Assembly (NCBI RefSeq): GCF_005239225.2
Contig: NC_133284.1
Span: 34,982,758-35,046,757, forward strand
Direction of reading: 5' to 3'
DNA length: 64,000 bases
From: Populus alba
Lineage: Eukaryota > Streptophyta > Magnoliopsida > Malpighiales > Salicaceae
The notes beneath the pieces were generated by a model. It was given only the letters and a program-made list of their open reading frames with translations. It did not search any database and was not told the origin of the DNA. The position numbers and the translations under genes are program-made. Below, one piece after another: positions 45,771 to 56,220 of this stretch. Numbering within the stretch: the stretch's first letter is position 1; each line of letters begins with the position of its first letter.

Positions 45771-45982
45771 TTCATAACAATACATGCAAAAAAACAAAGC
45801 CATTTTTGTTTTCTCTATCCCAATACTTGGATGTAATCTCTATTAAAAATCATATACTAATTAGCATATCCCTATATAGTCTATGAGTATAGATTTGACC
45901 ACAGACACTTTCCGACTTTTTTTACACTATTTTTCTTTTAAACAATGTCTATAAGTATAGTTTCTATATTAACAACACATGA

Positions 45983-45985
<3 letters not shown>

Positions 45986-46057
<72 letters not shown>
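45986..46057. repeat. (AT)n followed by (TG)n microsatellite
   Basis: About 57 bp of AT dinucleotides continuing into about seven TG repeats. Confidence 0.95.
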
Positions 46058-46133
46058 AAAAGCATAAGCCATTCAACCCATACATTAAGATTAATATTCA
46101 TAGTTAAATTTAGGCTTTTAACTATAGTACTAT

Positions 46134-47149
46134 TATTGGATTTCCCAAATAACATAAACGCATTGGAAATAATAAAATAAAAAATTTTAGAAGTTTTTAG
46201 AATCCGTTAAATAGACTAGAGTTGTTGAGGGATTTATTACCTGAATGTTGGAGAATAATATAAATTATATTCTATGACCTCACCTAACAGCTTAAGCTAT
46301 TGGGTTGAGATGGCTCTTTGATATGGTATCATAGCCTTAATGACCAAGCGGTCACGAGTTCGAATCTCACCATTCCTATTTATTTGATAAAAAAAAATTA
46401 AGCACAAGGTAACGTGGGCCTATGCAAGTTTCAAGCCCAAAGGGCTTTCACTTGAGGGGATGTGTTAGAGAATAATATAAATCATATTCTAAGACCTCAT
46501 CTAATAGCTTAAACTATTAGGTTGAGATGGTTCTTTGATACTGAAGATCTTCAGTTTTGAATAGTTCTTTAAAGATTGGGTTATCGCAAATCACAAGTCT
46601 TTCAATTATCCAGCTTGCACCTGTGATTAACATGAATCACTATCTCTATTTGGAACAAAGATATTGTTGTGCCTTGAGTGCTAGCTCTCTATTTTGTGAC
46701 TTAGGTAGTTTTTATGTCTCATAGACAACCACAAAAAAGAGGTGTAACTTACTATTTATAGAAAAATCTTAAAAACCCTATAAGCTGACAAAATATCAAT
46801 TTGCACATTGGATAATATTCATTTATTAATTCATGATAATTTTAAAAATTAACTCAATCAAGTTCTTACTTGATTTTTCTAGGTCTATAGATATAATTTA
46901 TGTATTAATTATATTGTAGTCCTTAATTTCTAAAATATATTTTAATCAAGTCATACCTAATATGCGACCAATTAGGTTCCCAATTTGCTGGCTCAAATAT
47001 AAATTCTAATTAAATAAATTAAACAATTTAATTTATTATCAATTCAATTATTGATTAATTTATATTTGAAGATCAAGTACTTTGCCTAGCAATATGTCAT
47101 AATCCCCTAAATATTAGAAAAGTTATTAGTGGTTTAACTTAACCTTTCA
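46134..47149 (-). mobile_element. Copia-type LTR fragment, split by a TRIM
   Basis: 46134-46245 aligns with 54340-54455 (TTGGaTTTcCcAAATAaCATA and GACTAGAGTTgtTgAGgga lines). 46830-47149 aligns with 54490-54850 (AACTCAATCAAGT..TTACTTGATTTTTCTA, then TTTAATTTATTATCAATT, then TTATTAGTGGTTT). The sequence CTATAGTACTATT at 46122-46134 corresponds to the degenerate primer-binding region beside the other LTR. Homology stops at 47149, where Gypsy-type sequence begins. Confidence 0.65.
46246..46540 (+). mobile_element. TRIM, 295 bp, copy 2
   Basis: LTRs of 78 bp at 46246-46323 and 46463-46540 (TGTT..TTTGATA) differ at 8 sites, nearly all transitions. TGGTATCATAGCC (46324) is the primer-binding site. 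CTTGAGGGGATG precedes the right LTR. The target duplication CTGAA lies at 46241-46245 and 46541-46545. The internal 139 bp closely match the element in the SIN3-like gene, including GGTCACGAGTTCGAATCTCA, which resembles a tRNA T-arm / RNA polymerase III B box. Confidence 0.93.
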
Positions 47150-48332
47150 GCATCAATCATCTAAAGGACATCCCCACCCCTAGACCAAAAAAAAAAAAAA
47201 CCATAAAGGACTTGATGTTGCACTTTATTCTTCCTGCTATTGTGGAAGTCCTGCAGATAGCATCACCCCGTCCTCTCATCATTCGGCTCCTCCCTAACGA
47301 CCAGCCACCACATAAAAGTCATGTGGTGTAGTTTCTTTTCCCCTAACGGTGCAACTTTTTCTTCCATAGGCACGGTGAGCTCTGTAAAGCAATAACAACA
47401 CCTCCTCCTTATGCATCAGCGGTGTCCATACCAATAGACCAACGATGCAACTTCTTCTTCTTCTTTTTCAACACAGCAATCTCGTCACTAGTGCTTCTTA
47501 ACAACCCAGTTGTCTTGCACTGGCTATAATTATGGAGTTGTCTTCAGCCCTGACAGCCATCACTGACGTGCAACCCTTCGACCATTGGGAGCAGGTATTA
47601 GTCAAAGCATCAGCCCAATGGTACGACCAACTTCATTCCCGGTCGACACCACCCATCATCTTCATCCCCGAGCACCAGCTTCATCCCTACACTAGGTAAG
47701 CTCTTCTCGTCTCTATGCATGCATAAACTTTATTCACTAATAACTGTTCATTTATGCAGCTCTCCTACTAGCCAATTAGGTTTCTGGTTTAATCCAGTAA
47801 CTAGGTTGAGTCACTGGATCCAGCCCAGCCCATACGGTTGGGTTAGATCTGACCCAAAAAAATATAAAAAAACTTATAAAATTAAAAAAATAGTTTCACA
47901 AAGTAAAAATAAAATTTTACGGATTTATTCACTAACTCTAGAGTTAAAAGCATCGCACCTTTTGGGTTACGCAATATTTATTAATGTCAGGTTTAGAAAT
48001 ATTCATATGTTAATATTCATTGGCGTTAGAGTCAGAAATATTCTAAGCAGACCATCGGTAGCATGATTCAACAAACTCGTAGCAATTTAAGAGAAAACCA
48101 GCAATGTAGTTTGTCTCAAATAGGACGCTTAAAAGGTGATAGTATTTTTCCTTTCGCCTAACCAGTCTCATGCCAAAGAATCAATGTTGACCAAGTAGGG
48201 TTCCTAGTGACCATAACACTAGGTAACGACTCATTGAACTAAACATTTTCCCTCAAAGAATAAGATGTCAGATACTGTTTTCTTTTCATGAGATATTATT
48301 TAATCGGTCACTGCGATGTCGCAGGTTTGACA
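47150..48332 (+). mobile_element. Gypsy-type LTR segment
   Basis: From about 47700 it aligns with the minus-strand solo LTR 29992-30770: CAGCCCAGCCCATACGGTTGGG block, ACTCTAGAGTTA lines, GCAATTTAAGAgAAAACCAGCAATG, GTAGGGTTCCTAGTGACCAT, and CTGCGATGTCGCAGGTTTGACA at the end. TTTCA occurs on both sides (47145-47149 and 48333-48337) and may be the target duplication. The start, GCATCAATC, does not look like an LTR start, so a 5' truncation or rearrangement is possible. No protein is encoded. Confidence 0.55.
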
Positions 48333-48479
48333 TTTCATATGGATGTAGTGTTATAAGAGATGTAGAGAAGAATCTTATTCTTTCTTAGATAATCCTTGAA
48401 ATATTTGGTCAAATATTAATCACCTCGATCCAATTGGAGTTTCTTAATACTTAATCCAATATGTATTTCAATTTTATTA

Positions 48480-49690
48480 CAGTTTATATTGAATATGAGT
48501 ATTTTAAATTCAGGTATATACAAACCATTAATTTAATTATCGGATCCATAAAAACATCATTATTATAAAAAACAACATTTGTCCTCAATAATAAATTTAA
48601 ATCCATTTAATACTAAATAAAATGGAAACACTGTCTTAAAATACTAGAACAAAATAACAATTATTAAGTTATAGTATTAACCTATTAGGCAAAATAAAAT
48701 AACTAGGTCCTCCAACTAATGCATAACTAGTTTCTACAACTAATACAATAACCCTCGCTTTATTACTAAGTCGTAGGTCCCCTTTGCCTTCAACTAATCT
48801 AGTACTTTTCTTTAGTTCTTGCATGTAATTGCAAATGTGAAAATCAGATTTGGTATCCAATACTTACGAACTACAATACAAATTAGTAAGATAGTTTTCA
48901 ATTATAAACATACCTAAAGTAGACACTTCATTAAGGTTATTTTCCTTCATGGTTGCAATGTATTTCTTATAATTCCTTCTCCAATGTCTTTGCTTACCAT
49001 AATGATGACAAATGCCCTTGTCTTTTTTGTTGCCTTCAATAGGTTTGTTTGCTTTAGAGATAGGCACCCTTACTATTCCTATCCTTCTTTTTAGAAATTC
49101 TAGAAGACCAAACTAGAAGAACTGTGTTGTTTTCCTTCTTAAGGGTCCCTTAACAGTTTTAAGCATATTAATCAATTTTGGCAATGTACTATCCAACTTG
49201 TTCATTTGATATTTCATAATGAATTGTAAAAAGCTTTGGGGTAATGACTCTAAGAACAAATCAACACTTGAAACATGGTCCATGACAAAACTTATTTGGC
49301 CTAATTTCTTGATATAGCCATTTATTTTCAAAACATGAGTGTTCACTGAAAAACTTTTTGTTATCTTACAACAAAACAATTTCTTAGAGGTCTCATACCT
49401 TTTAGTCATACTAGCATTATAAAAAATTCTTTGAGATGCATAATCTTAATATAAGCATCCATATTTCCGTGTTGCCTTTGAAGTTCAAGTGATATACTTT
49501 CTAACATCACATATGCAACATAATCATTGTTATCAATATGATGTTGATGTTCATTCTTAACTTATTCTTCATTATTTTGAAGCAAAAAAATAGGCATTTG
49601 AAATTGGATTTTCAAGAACATAAAACCTCTTTTCTTGCTTTAGAATAATTATCACATTTTGATGTCAATCCAAGAAATTTGGTCCAGTCA
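48480..49690 (-). pseudogene. Copia retrotransposon gag-protease remnant
   Basis: On the minus strand, gag of the UBN2/Copia type: VNTHVLKINGYIKKLGQISF, then DHVSSVDLFLESLPQSF and YQMNKLDSTLPKLINMLKT (49409-49113). A zinc-knuckle relic follows, ICHHYGKQRHWRRNYKKY (about 49020-48960), in which the second and third-position Cys of CX2CX4HX4C have become Tyr. Next come a protease start, DTKSDFHICNYMQEL (48857-48813), and the pre-integrase-like GFKFIIEDKCCFLYNNDVF near 48580 in another frame. Frames are broken between all parts, and integrase, reverse transcriptase and RNase H are not seen. This is a dead element; its LTRs cannot be named with certainty. Confidence 0.8.
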
Positions 49691-50889
49691 ATTTGTTAGT
49701 ATCAAGTTTGCTTCGCAGGGATATGTTACTACTTATTTTCATCTACCAACCAATTTATATAAAGATAAGTTTCATGCATAGATATTTAAAACCAAATTTA
49801 GACAAGGCATGCAATCCTAATTTGGTCTCTCACTATATTCATATAAATTAATAGCCCTTCCTATTAAGAAATCTCAATTATATTTTCCTAATAGGTTAGG
49901 ATCTCATTTGATTCATTCAACTTTGAGTGACTCAAAAATTCAAAATAAATTAAATTAGATGGATAACATAATTTATCAATCACATCTTTATGTGACTCCT
50001 ATATCAATTAGGTGAAAACTTTTTGTCTAAACATATCTTATATGTTTTGTCTAACTCATGCCTCTAACTTCATATAATCATTGTTGTTACCCATTTTTGT
50101 GTTCCCACACAAAAAATAAAAAATATATAACAAAGTAATACATATATAAAAACTATATTTAGAAGGAATTCAAAAAAATAATAGGAGTGAGAAGAGAATG
50201 CTAAAACGCCCATAAAATGGCTAGAAATTGGTTGGGGAGGTTAAAAAATACATAACTTGAAATTTGACAGTATATTTGTAACTAGTGAAAGCCTTGTTAA
50301 CAAGGAAAATTCAATTTGAGGAAGAAAAGTCCAAAATCAAATGTTTATGGATTCAATTTAATTTTATCCAAGGTTTAATTGAATTTATGGAGGGTTTGAT
50401 TACAAGACAAAATTTTTAAGTCAATTTAGGCTTTTATTGGAAGAAATTAAAAGTTCTGGGGTCCAAATATAATTTTGAAGAGTTGATTTGGTCAAATTAG
50501 GGGCTTAATTGGATAATTATTGAAGTTTGATGGCCAATTAAGGACTTGATTGAAACAATCTGAAACCAAGGACCAAACCGAAAATATGCTAAAATCAAGG
50601 GATCCAATTACAATTTATCTGGGAGGATTGATTACAAAATTGTAAAAAACATCTAAGGACCAAATCAGAAATATCATTTAAAGTTGCAAAACGGTGTCGT
50701 TTCAAAGGCACTATTCTTCTTCGCTCATTCAGCAGACAGGAACCGTTTTAGCAACAAATGCCGCAGATTGCTTCAGTTATGGGAACGTTTCACAGCTACT
50801 ATATCTCTACACACCGTTACCATCGCCAACCGTTACCACTGCAATAATGGTCCCGAACGTCTTTGTTATAAAAAACGCATGCAGTTTTG

Positions 50890-50898
50890 GCTATAAAA
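50890..50898 (+). promoter_or_regulatory. TATA box in the Gypsy-type LTR
   Basis: GCTATAAAAGCAGAG stands directly before the purine-rich tract. It probably marks the U3/R boundary zone about 30 bp downstream. Confidence 0.55.
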
Positions 50899-51480
50899 GC
50901 AGAGAGGAGAACGAACAAGAAAAGGGGGAGACACAAGACAGAGAAGGGGGAAGAACTAAAAAAAACACGAGGGGGGGGGGGAGGAAAGGGAAACACAGAA
51001 AAAAAAAAGGTAGAAAGAAAAAGAAGAGAGCAGAATAAGGGAAAGGGGGAGAAAAGAGGAGACAAAGAGGGAGGACGCGAAATAGAGAGGGGGGAGAGCG
51101 TAAGGAAGGAGAGGATAGCAGAGGAGAGACAGACATGGCAGGGGGGTTTTGAGACGAACGAAAAACAGAGGGAGTAAAGGAGAATAAAAAAGCAGAGGGA
51201 GACGTGAGGAAGAACTGGGCAACACAGGGAGACGGAAACAGAGGAGAGGGACTGTAGAACCTCCTTCAAAACTCCAACATTCCGAAAGCAAACTCAGAGG
51301 AACTGGGAAGAAAAACAAATATACCAGTAGCTAGAGAAAGCAAAAGAAAAGAAAGAACCAGAGGAAAAGCCAAACAGAAGTATAGGAAGTGAAAAAGAGA
51401 GAAACAAATCGAAGCAGACGGGGAGGAGGAAAAACAGAGGCTGGTGCCTCTGCACAGGGAAGAAGAAAAAAGAAACTGCA
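50895..51480. repeat. Purine-rich tract (plus strand A/G), includes G11 run
   Basis: Almost all bases on the plus strand are A or G for about 590 bp; interruptions are mostly single C in ACA or ACG. An 11-G run lies at 50971-50981. This explains the overlapping charged (plus) and Ser/Leu/Phe-rich (minus) open frames. Confidence 0.85.
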
Positions 51481-51593
51481 GCAGCGCCACCTGGAACCAC
51501 CGCCACCAGCGAGCACCACCGTGAGCTCCACAGCAGCCACCGCAGGTCAGGCCCCCGCTCCTCTGTCTATTTTTTTGTTCGTCTTCATTTCCA

Positions 51594-51709
51594 TGCAGAA
51601 TGTGAGCAATTCACATTCTGCAGCAAATGAAATATTATTAGGTGGTTACTGTGTAGAGCACAGTAATCACCTAATTATAATTCACTGTTTACTGTGCTCA
51701 GCACAGTAA
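51594..51709. repeat. Three consecutive hairpins in the Gypsy-type LTR
   Basis: Hairpin 1: TGCAGAATGTGA / TCACATTCTGCA, 12 bp perfect, 5-nt loop (51594-51622). Hairpin 2: ATTAGGTGGTTACTGTG with 16 of 17 pairs, 5-nt loop (51637-51675). Hairpin 3: TTACTGTGCT / AGCACAGTAA, 10 bp perfect (51689-51709). Arms of 2 and 3 share GTTACTGTG, so alternative pairing is possible. Confidence 0.85.
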
Positions 51710-52657
51710 CCAGCAACTAATATATTGGTTCTTCGGGCTGGAACATCAGCCCAGCCCACGCAACTGGGTTGAGTCCAGCCACAAGTAGGTTCTTTTACGG
51801 CCGATTCTGGCCTGAATTTATTTTTGGCAGATTTCGGCTCAATTTTCTTTTGGGCTAGGCCTGGCCCATAAACAAATTCAAAAAACTCATTTTGAAATTT
51901 TTGATTTTCCTGTGTAAATTTTTAACAACATTTTGATTAAAATTGGTTTGCATTTTTATACTGTGAAGATACAAATATAATATTAAAATACCTGGTTTTC
52001 GTGAAAACACTGGAAAAAAAGTTGTTTTCATGTATATGGTCAAGTCTCTCAAAAATAAAAGAAAAAAAGAATCATATTGTATTTTCATATAACAAAGAAA
52101 ATTTCAAAAATATGTATTAGCATGCATTTTGGTTTTAATAATTAGTTTATTTAAGTCACGAGAACTAGGCCAATATTTTCAAAAATTCAAAAAAAATTAT
52201 TTTGTTTTCTTTTAATAACTGGGGTTACAACCTTATACATAAGACGTATTTTGAATATTAAATTTTTTTGTTGACGTCAAAACGGTTAGGTTTTACCCGA
52301 TAAAATAAGGATCTCCTTACTGAGAAGAACTTTTGTTAAACCATAGACATACCAACAACTAAAAAACACGATAAGACCTTAGATTTTATCAGACAATTAA
52401 ACAATGCAACCTACCTTAGGTAGGGTGTATTTAGGGTGTTAATACCTTTTCTTTACGTAACTAGTCCCCATACCCGATCTTTGAAACCAATTACAGTTCC
52501 TAGTTACCAAAATACTAGGTGGTGACTCCAATTCTATTTTTCCACAGATAAAAGACAAGAATTCCTTGTCTCTCCATATTTACTAGATAGATACCGGATA
52601 ATATAGGTTATGAGAGTGGATTTTTTGCTTACGACACTACACACGTGTGACAATCAT

Positions 52658-54325
52658 AAGTAACACATCCAAATTATATAAGTTAGTTAAGTAAGACCCA
52701 ATTTTATAGTATTAAACATATTCGATTAATGATAATCTTGAATGACTCAACATATTATTCATGAATAGAACTCTAGTTTTATACATATAAAATTAAAAGA
52801 CGATTATTCATATTCTCAACATGTACTTAATATATTAATGATGGATTTATTATCAATTAAACATATTTTATTCAAAACATGACATAACATATATATATTT
52901 CATATATAATAATTTAAATATAAACATACCCCTAGCATATCATTCTAATTGGATGATTATGAACATGTCTAAGCTAATTCCCTCCAAACCATTGCAAGGA
53001 AATAGATGGTCAAATCCTAGGTAGTTTCTGCAAATCTGTATATGTCCTTTGCAAGCATATCAGTTGTAGTCATTTCTTTCTTCATCTGGATTCATAATCC
53101 TAGGTAGTTTCGGCAAATCTGTACATATGTCCTTTGCAAGTTCCATCAAGGAGAATTAGTTGAGAAAAGAAGAAAACCTTGAAGAAAATAGAGATAAAGC
53201 GTCCATTTCTTTCTTCATCTTAACCATTACAAAATAATTGGTTTTTTGCATAATGCATAAAAGCACTTTAATACCATGATAAATTGCATTGCATACTTCA
53301 ATTCTAATTATTGACTTTATGTGCTACTATAAAGTAATATTTCTAACACATAGATATATTCAATCAAATTTAATTTGATAATTTTCCAAACAAAACAAAT
53401 TTTATTTAATATAAACACCATGGAAAATATTTTTTAAAATTTAATAAGAAAATTAATCATATTATAATTCTTATTAATATCCTAAAGTATTTTAGGATTA
53501 ATTCAATAACATTTTCCAGCTAAAAAACTCGCATTATTTTTGAAAAATATTATTTAATTAAATTGTTTAATTAAATAAATCCTAATATCATTAGGATATC
53601 ATAAAACTTAAAAATTGAATTAAACAATTTAATTCATTCCTAATCCAATTAGAAAATCTAATTCTTTAATTATAATAATTTTAATTTTAATTTTAATATA
53701 TAATTATTATTTTATATATGAAGGGTTAAAATCATAAATTCAGCCCCAAAAATACCTAAAGGTAATTTGATTTAAGTTGCAGAGCTAGGTAGAATTATAA
53801 TTCTCTCTTGAAACACCCTTAAAAGACTGCATGGTATAATTGTAATTCTACCGTCTTCATTTCTTTGCTGCAGCAGCCTTGCTCCTGTAGGCTAGCTACT
53901 GCTGCCGGCGGGGGCACATTGCCTATGTCGGAGAAAGCCATATCAACGAAAGACATGTCCTCTGCCCATCAGTGCCTATGACGCTTGGGGCTGCGCCAAG
54001 CAGCACCCATGGTGCCAGGTGCTGCTCGTTTAAAGCGCCCAGGAGCTGAACGTTGTGTGCGGCAGTGTTTAAAAGGCTCTAGGTGCTGTTTGTTTAGTGC
54101 CAACGATAGATCTCCTTTATTTTAAAAAACAATTCTGCCAGATTTTGACGAAATTCAAATAATCCGGCCAGATCTGGCTGGAACACTAGCAAACAATTTT
54201 GTTTTTGAAAAATCATAGAGAGAAAAATTACTTTTTGACAAAATAATTTTGCATATAAAATTAATTCAAAATTAATATCAATAACAATTAAAACATGCAA
54301 CCAACAACCCTAATTGTCTAACGAT
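52658..54325. other. AT-rich region with a ~42-bp duplication and a GC-richer patch
   Basis: AATCCTAGGTAGTTTC-GCAAATCTGTA-ATGTCCTTTGCAAG occurs at about 53014-53057 and again at 53097-53141. A GC-richer patch at about 53860-54080 (GCTGCGCCAAGCAGC, GGTGCCAGGTGCTGC) contains no long frame. This may be the 5' untranslated part of the Copia element whose LTR starts at 54340. Confidence 0.4.
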
Positions 54326-54339
54326 GGCTATAATACCAC

Positions 54340-55737
54340 TATTGGGTTTTCTAAATAGCATACACGTACCGAAAATAATAAAATTATTCAGGAGTCCTCA
54401 GGATCTCATTAGATAAATCTAGAGTTATTTAGAAAATTATTACTTGAAGATATGATCTCCTTCAACTTTTATAAATTTTAATCCTAGACACTTTTTAAAA
54501 TAAACTCAATCAAGTCTTTACTTGATTTTTCTAAATTTAGAAAAATAATCCATGTATTACTTATATTCTAGTTCTTAATTTCAAAAATATATTTTAATCA
54601 AGTCATACTTAATTAAATCATCCTAGTTTAATTTCTAACTAATAGTTTTAATATGTGACTCATTAGATTCCCAATATGTTGGCCCAATTTTTTTAAAATT
54701 CTAATTAAAAATAATTAAATAAATTAAACAATTTAATTTATTATCAATTTAGCAATTGATTAATTTATATTTGAAGATTAAGTGAATCGTCTAGCAATGT
54801 GTCATGATCACTAAATATTAGAAAAGTCATTAGTGGTTTGACTTAACCTTTTAATGATTCGTTTCTCAGTGTAATTAATATCCTTTAATTAATAATGTTC
54901 TGATTTAACATTAAAGCATGGAGTATGTCTATCATGTTAAATCATATTTGTTCTCTACATAATAGTTATTGATCGTTTAAATAAGATTCGAAACTCTTTT
55001 TAAATTTCATTCCACCTTGGTCAAGGATTTCTTAGTCAATATTATTTAAGAACAGATGAAACATTTTTTCTAATTCACATAGGGTGATTAATCCTTTCTT
55101 GATCACTCAAGTACATTCAAATAGTTTATGTTATGCTCAATATCTACCCTTTTGTTACCTTGATTAAGATAACATTTAATAGGATCAAGACATTACATTC
55201 TTTATACAAGATAACTTAGTAATCTCAAGTCTAAAAATCACTTACATAATCATCACGTGAACCTTTCTATGGATATAGGTGATCACTTCATAAGGAATCC
55301 TTATACGGGTCAATTCAGTGTACATGTTTTATGATAAACACTTACATATTAGTTTTAGGTATCCTTTATATCTCAGTTTATGAGAACAACTACTTCTTTT
55401 CATAAAGTAAAGAACATAATATGTATCAATATTTACAGCTTTAATAAATGTTCATTACTTAAGAGAGTATCAACCAATAATTTTTTAGGAACAATGATTT
55501 GATGCAAGTAGAATCTCATAATTATAATAACTTTATAATTTTCTTTACAAAATATTTATGTCCTATGAACTTTATATTTACTTTAGATTCATAAATAAAA
55601 TATTAAATTCATTAATCTAATATTATATGAATATTAAAGATAAATTAAGTATTTAATAATAATAAATATATATTTACTTGAATATAATAACACCACGTGT
55701 AACCAATTGATTGACTAGAAGACATATTAAACTAACA
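54340..55737 (-). mobile_element. Copia-type LTR, 1398 bp, with adjacent degenerate primer-binding site
   Basis: On the minus strand it begins TGTTAGTTTAATATG (55737) and ends AAAACCCAATA (54340), followed by TGGTATTATAGCC (54338-54326), a decayed initiator-tRNA primer site. Fragments related to it occur at 41544-43030, 45480-45770 and 46134-47149. The gag remnant at 48480-49690 has the same orientation, but 2.1 kb of unassigned DNA plus a solo LTR separate them, so a common origin is only possible. Confidence 0.65.
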
Positions 55738-56016
55738 ATTGTGTCATTACATTGGTCTTTTCTCAAAGACAAGCCATGTTGCATTCATTTCTCTCTATCC
55801 AAAATGATCGACTTTACCATTATTATTAGTCTTCGTTCAATGTGACATACTTTAACATTTTCATTAGATTTTATCAAATTATATTTGTTTGTATATTGTT
55901 GAATCTTTGTTTGAATTACACCGAATTAGATGTGTTGTGATGAAATAAATAATAGCTTGTTTAACGGGTCCATTTTAATTTTTATCAATTGTATTGCGAA
56001 GTTGTGATTTTTGTAA

Positions 56017-56020
<4 letters not shown>

Positions 56021-56055
<35 letters not shown>
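56021..56055. repeat. (AT)n microsatellite
   Basis: About 35 bp of AT dinucleotides in the 5' leader region of CACTA element 4; the related copy at 20430 has only TATATATA there. Confidence 0.9.
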
Positions 56056-56059
<4 letters not shown>

Positions 56060-56220
56060 GTATAGATTGATAGTTGATAATTGATAATGAATATTTAACA
56101 TAAGTGTTTTTTTAGTTTGTTGGATAATGTCGGGGAAAACAAATATTTTTGTTATGTTTATTTATGTAACATAATTAATACATGTTGTCGTCATAATTTT
56201 ATAGATGTTCGATAGAAGTC

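Larger units (their letters stand above)
50082..52652 (+). mobile_element. Gypsy-type solo LTR, 2571 bp, with purine-rich leader
   Basis: Starts TGTTGTTACCC and ends CACGTGTGACA, flanked by the 5-bp target duplication ATCAT (50077-50081 and 52653-52657). It contains a TATA box, a ~590-bp purine-rich stretch, a cluster of three hairpins, a CAGCCCAGCCCACGC block (about 51750) and a GGTGTTAATACC / CTAGGTGGTGACTCC zone (52430-52530), as in the other two Gypsy-type LTRs. No retroelement proteins lie inside. The many open frames around 50700-51700 are low-complexity products of the purine bias. Confidence 0.8.

Noticed and set aside
45964..46155. Open frame with a long Ile-Tyr repeat
   Set aside because: It is the translation of an (AT)n microsatellite.
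48864..49067. Intact zinc-knuckle gene
   Set aside because: The CCHC motif has lost Cys residues and the frame is short; it is part of a dead Copia gag.
50684..51709. About ten overlapping open frames on both strands
   Set aside because: They are Lys/Arg/Glu-rich on one strand and Ser/Leu/Phe-rich on the other, which is just the purine-rich tract of an LTR read in different frames.
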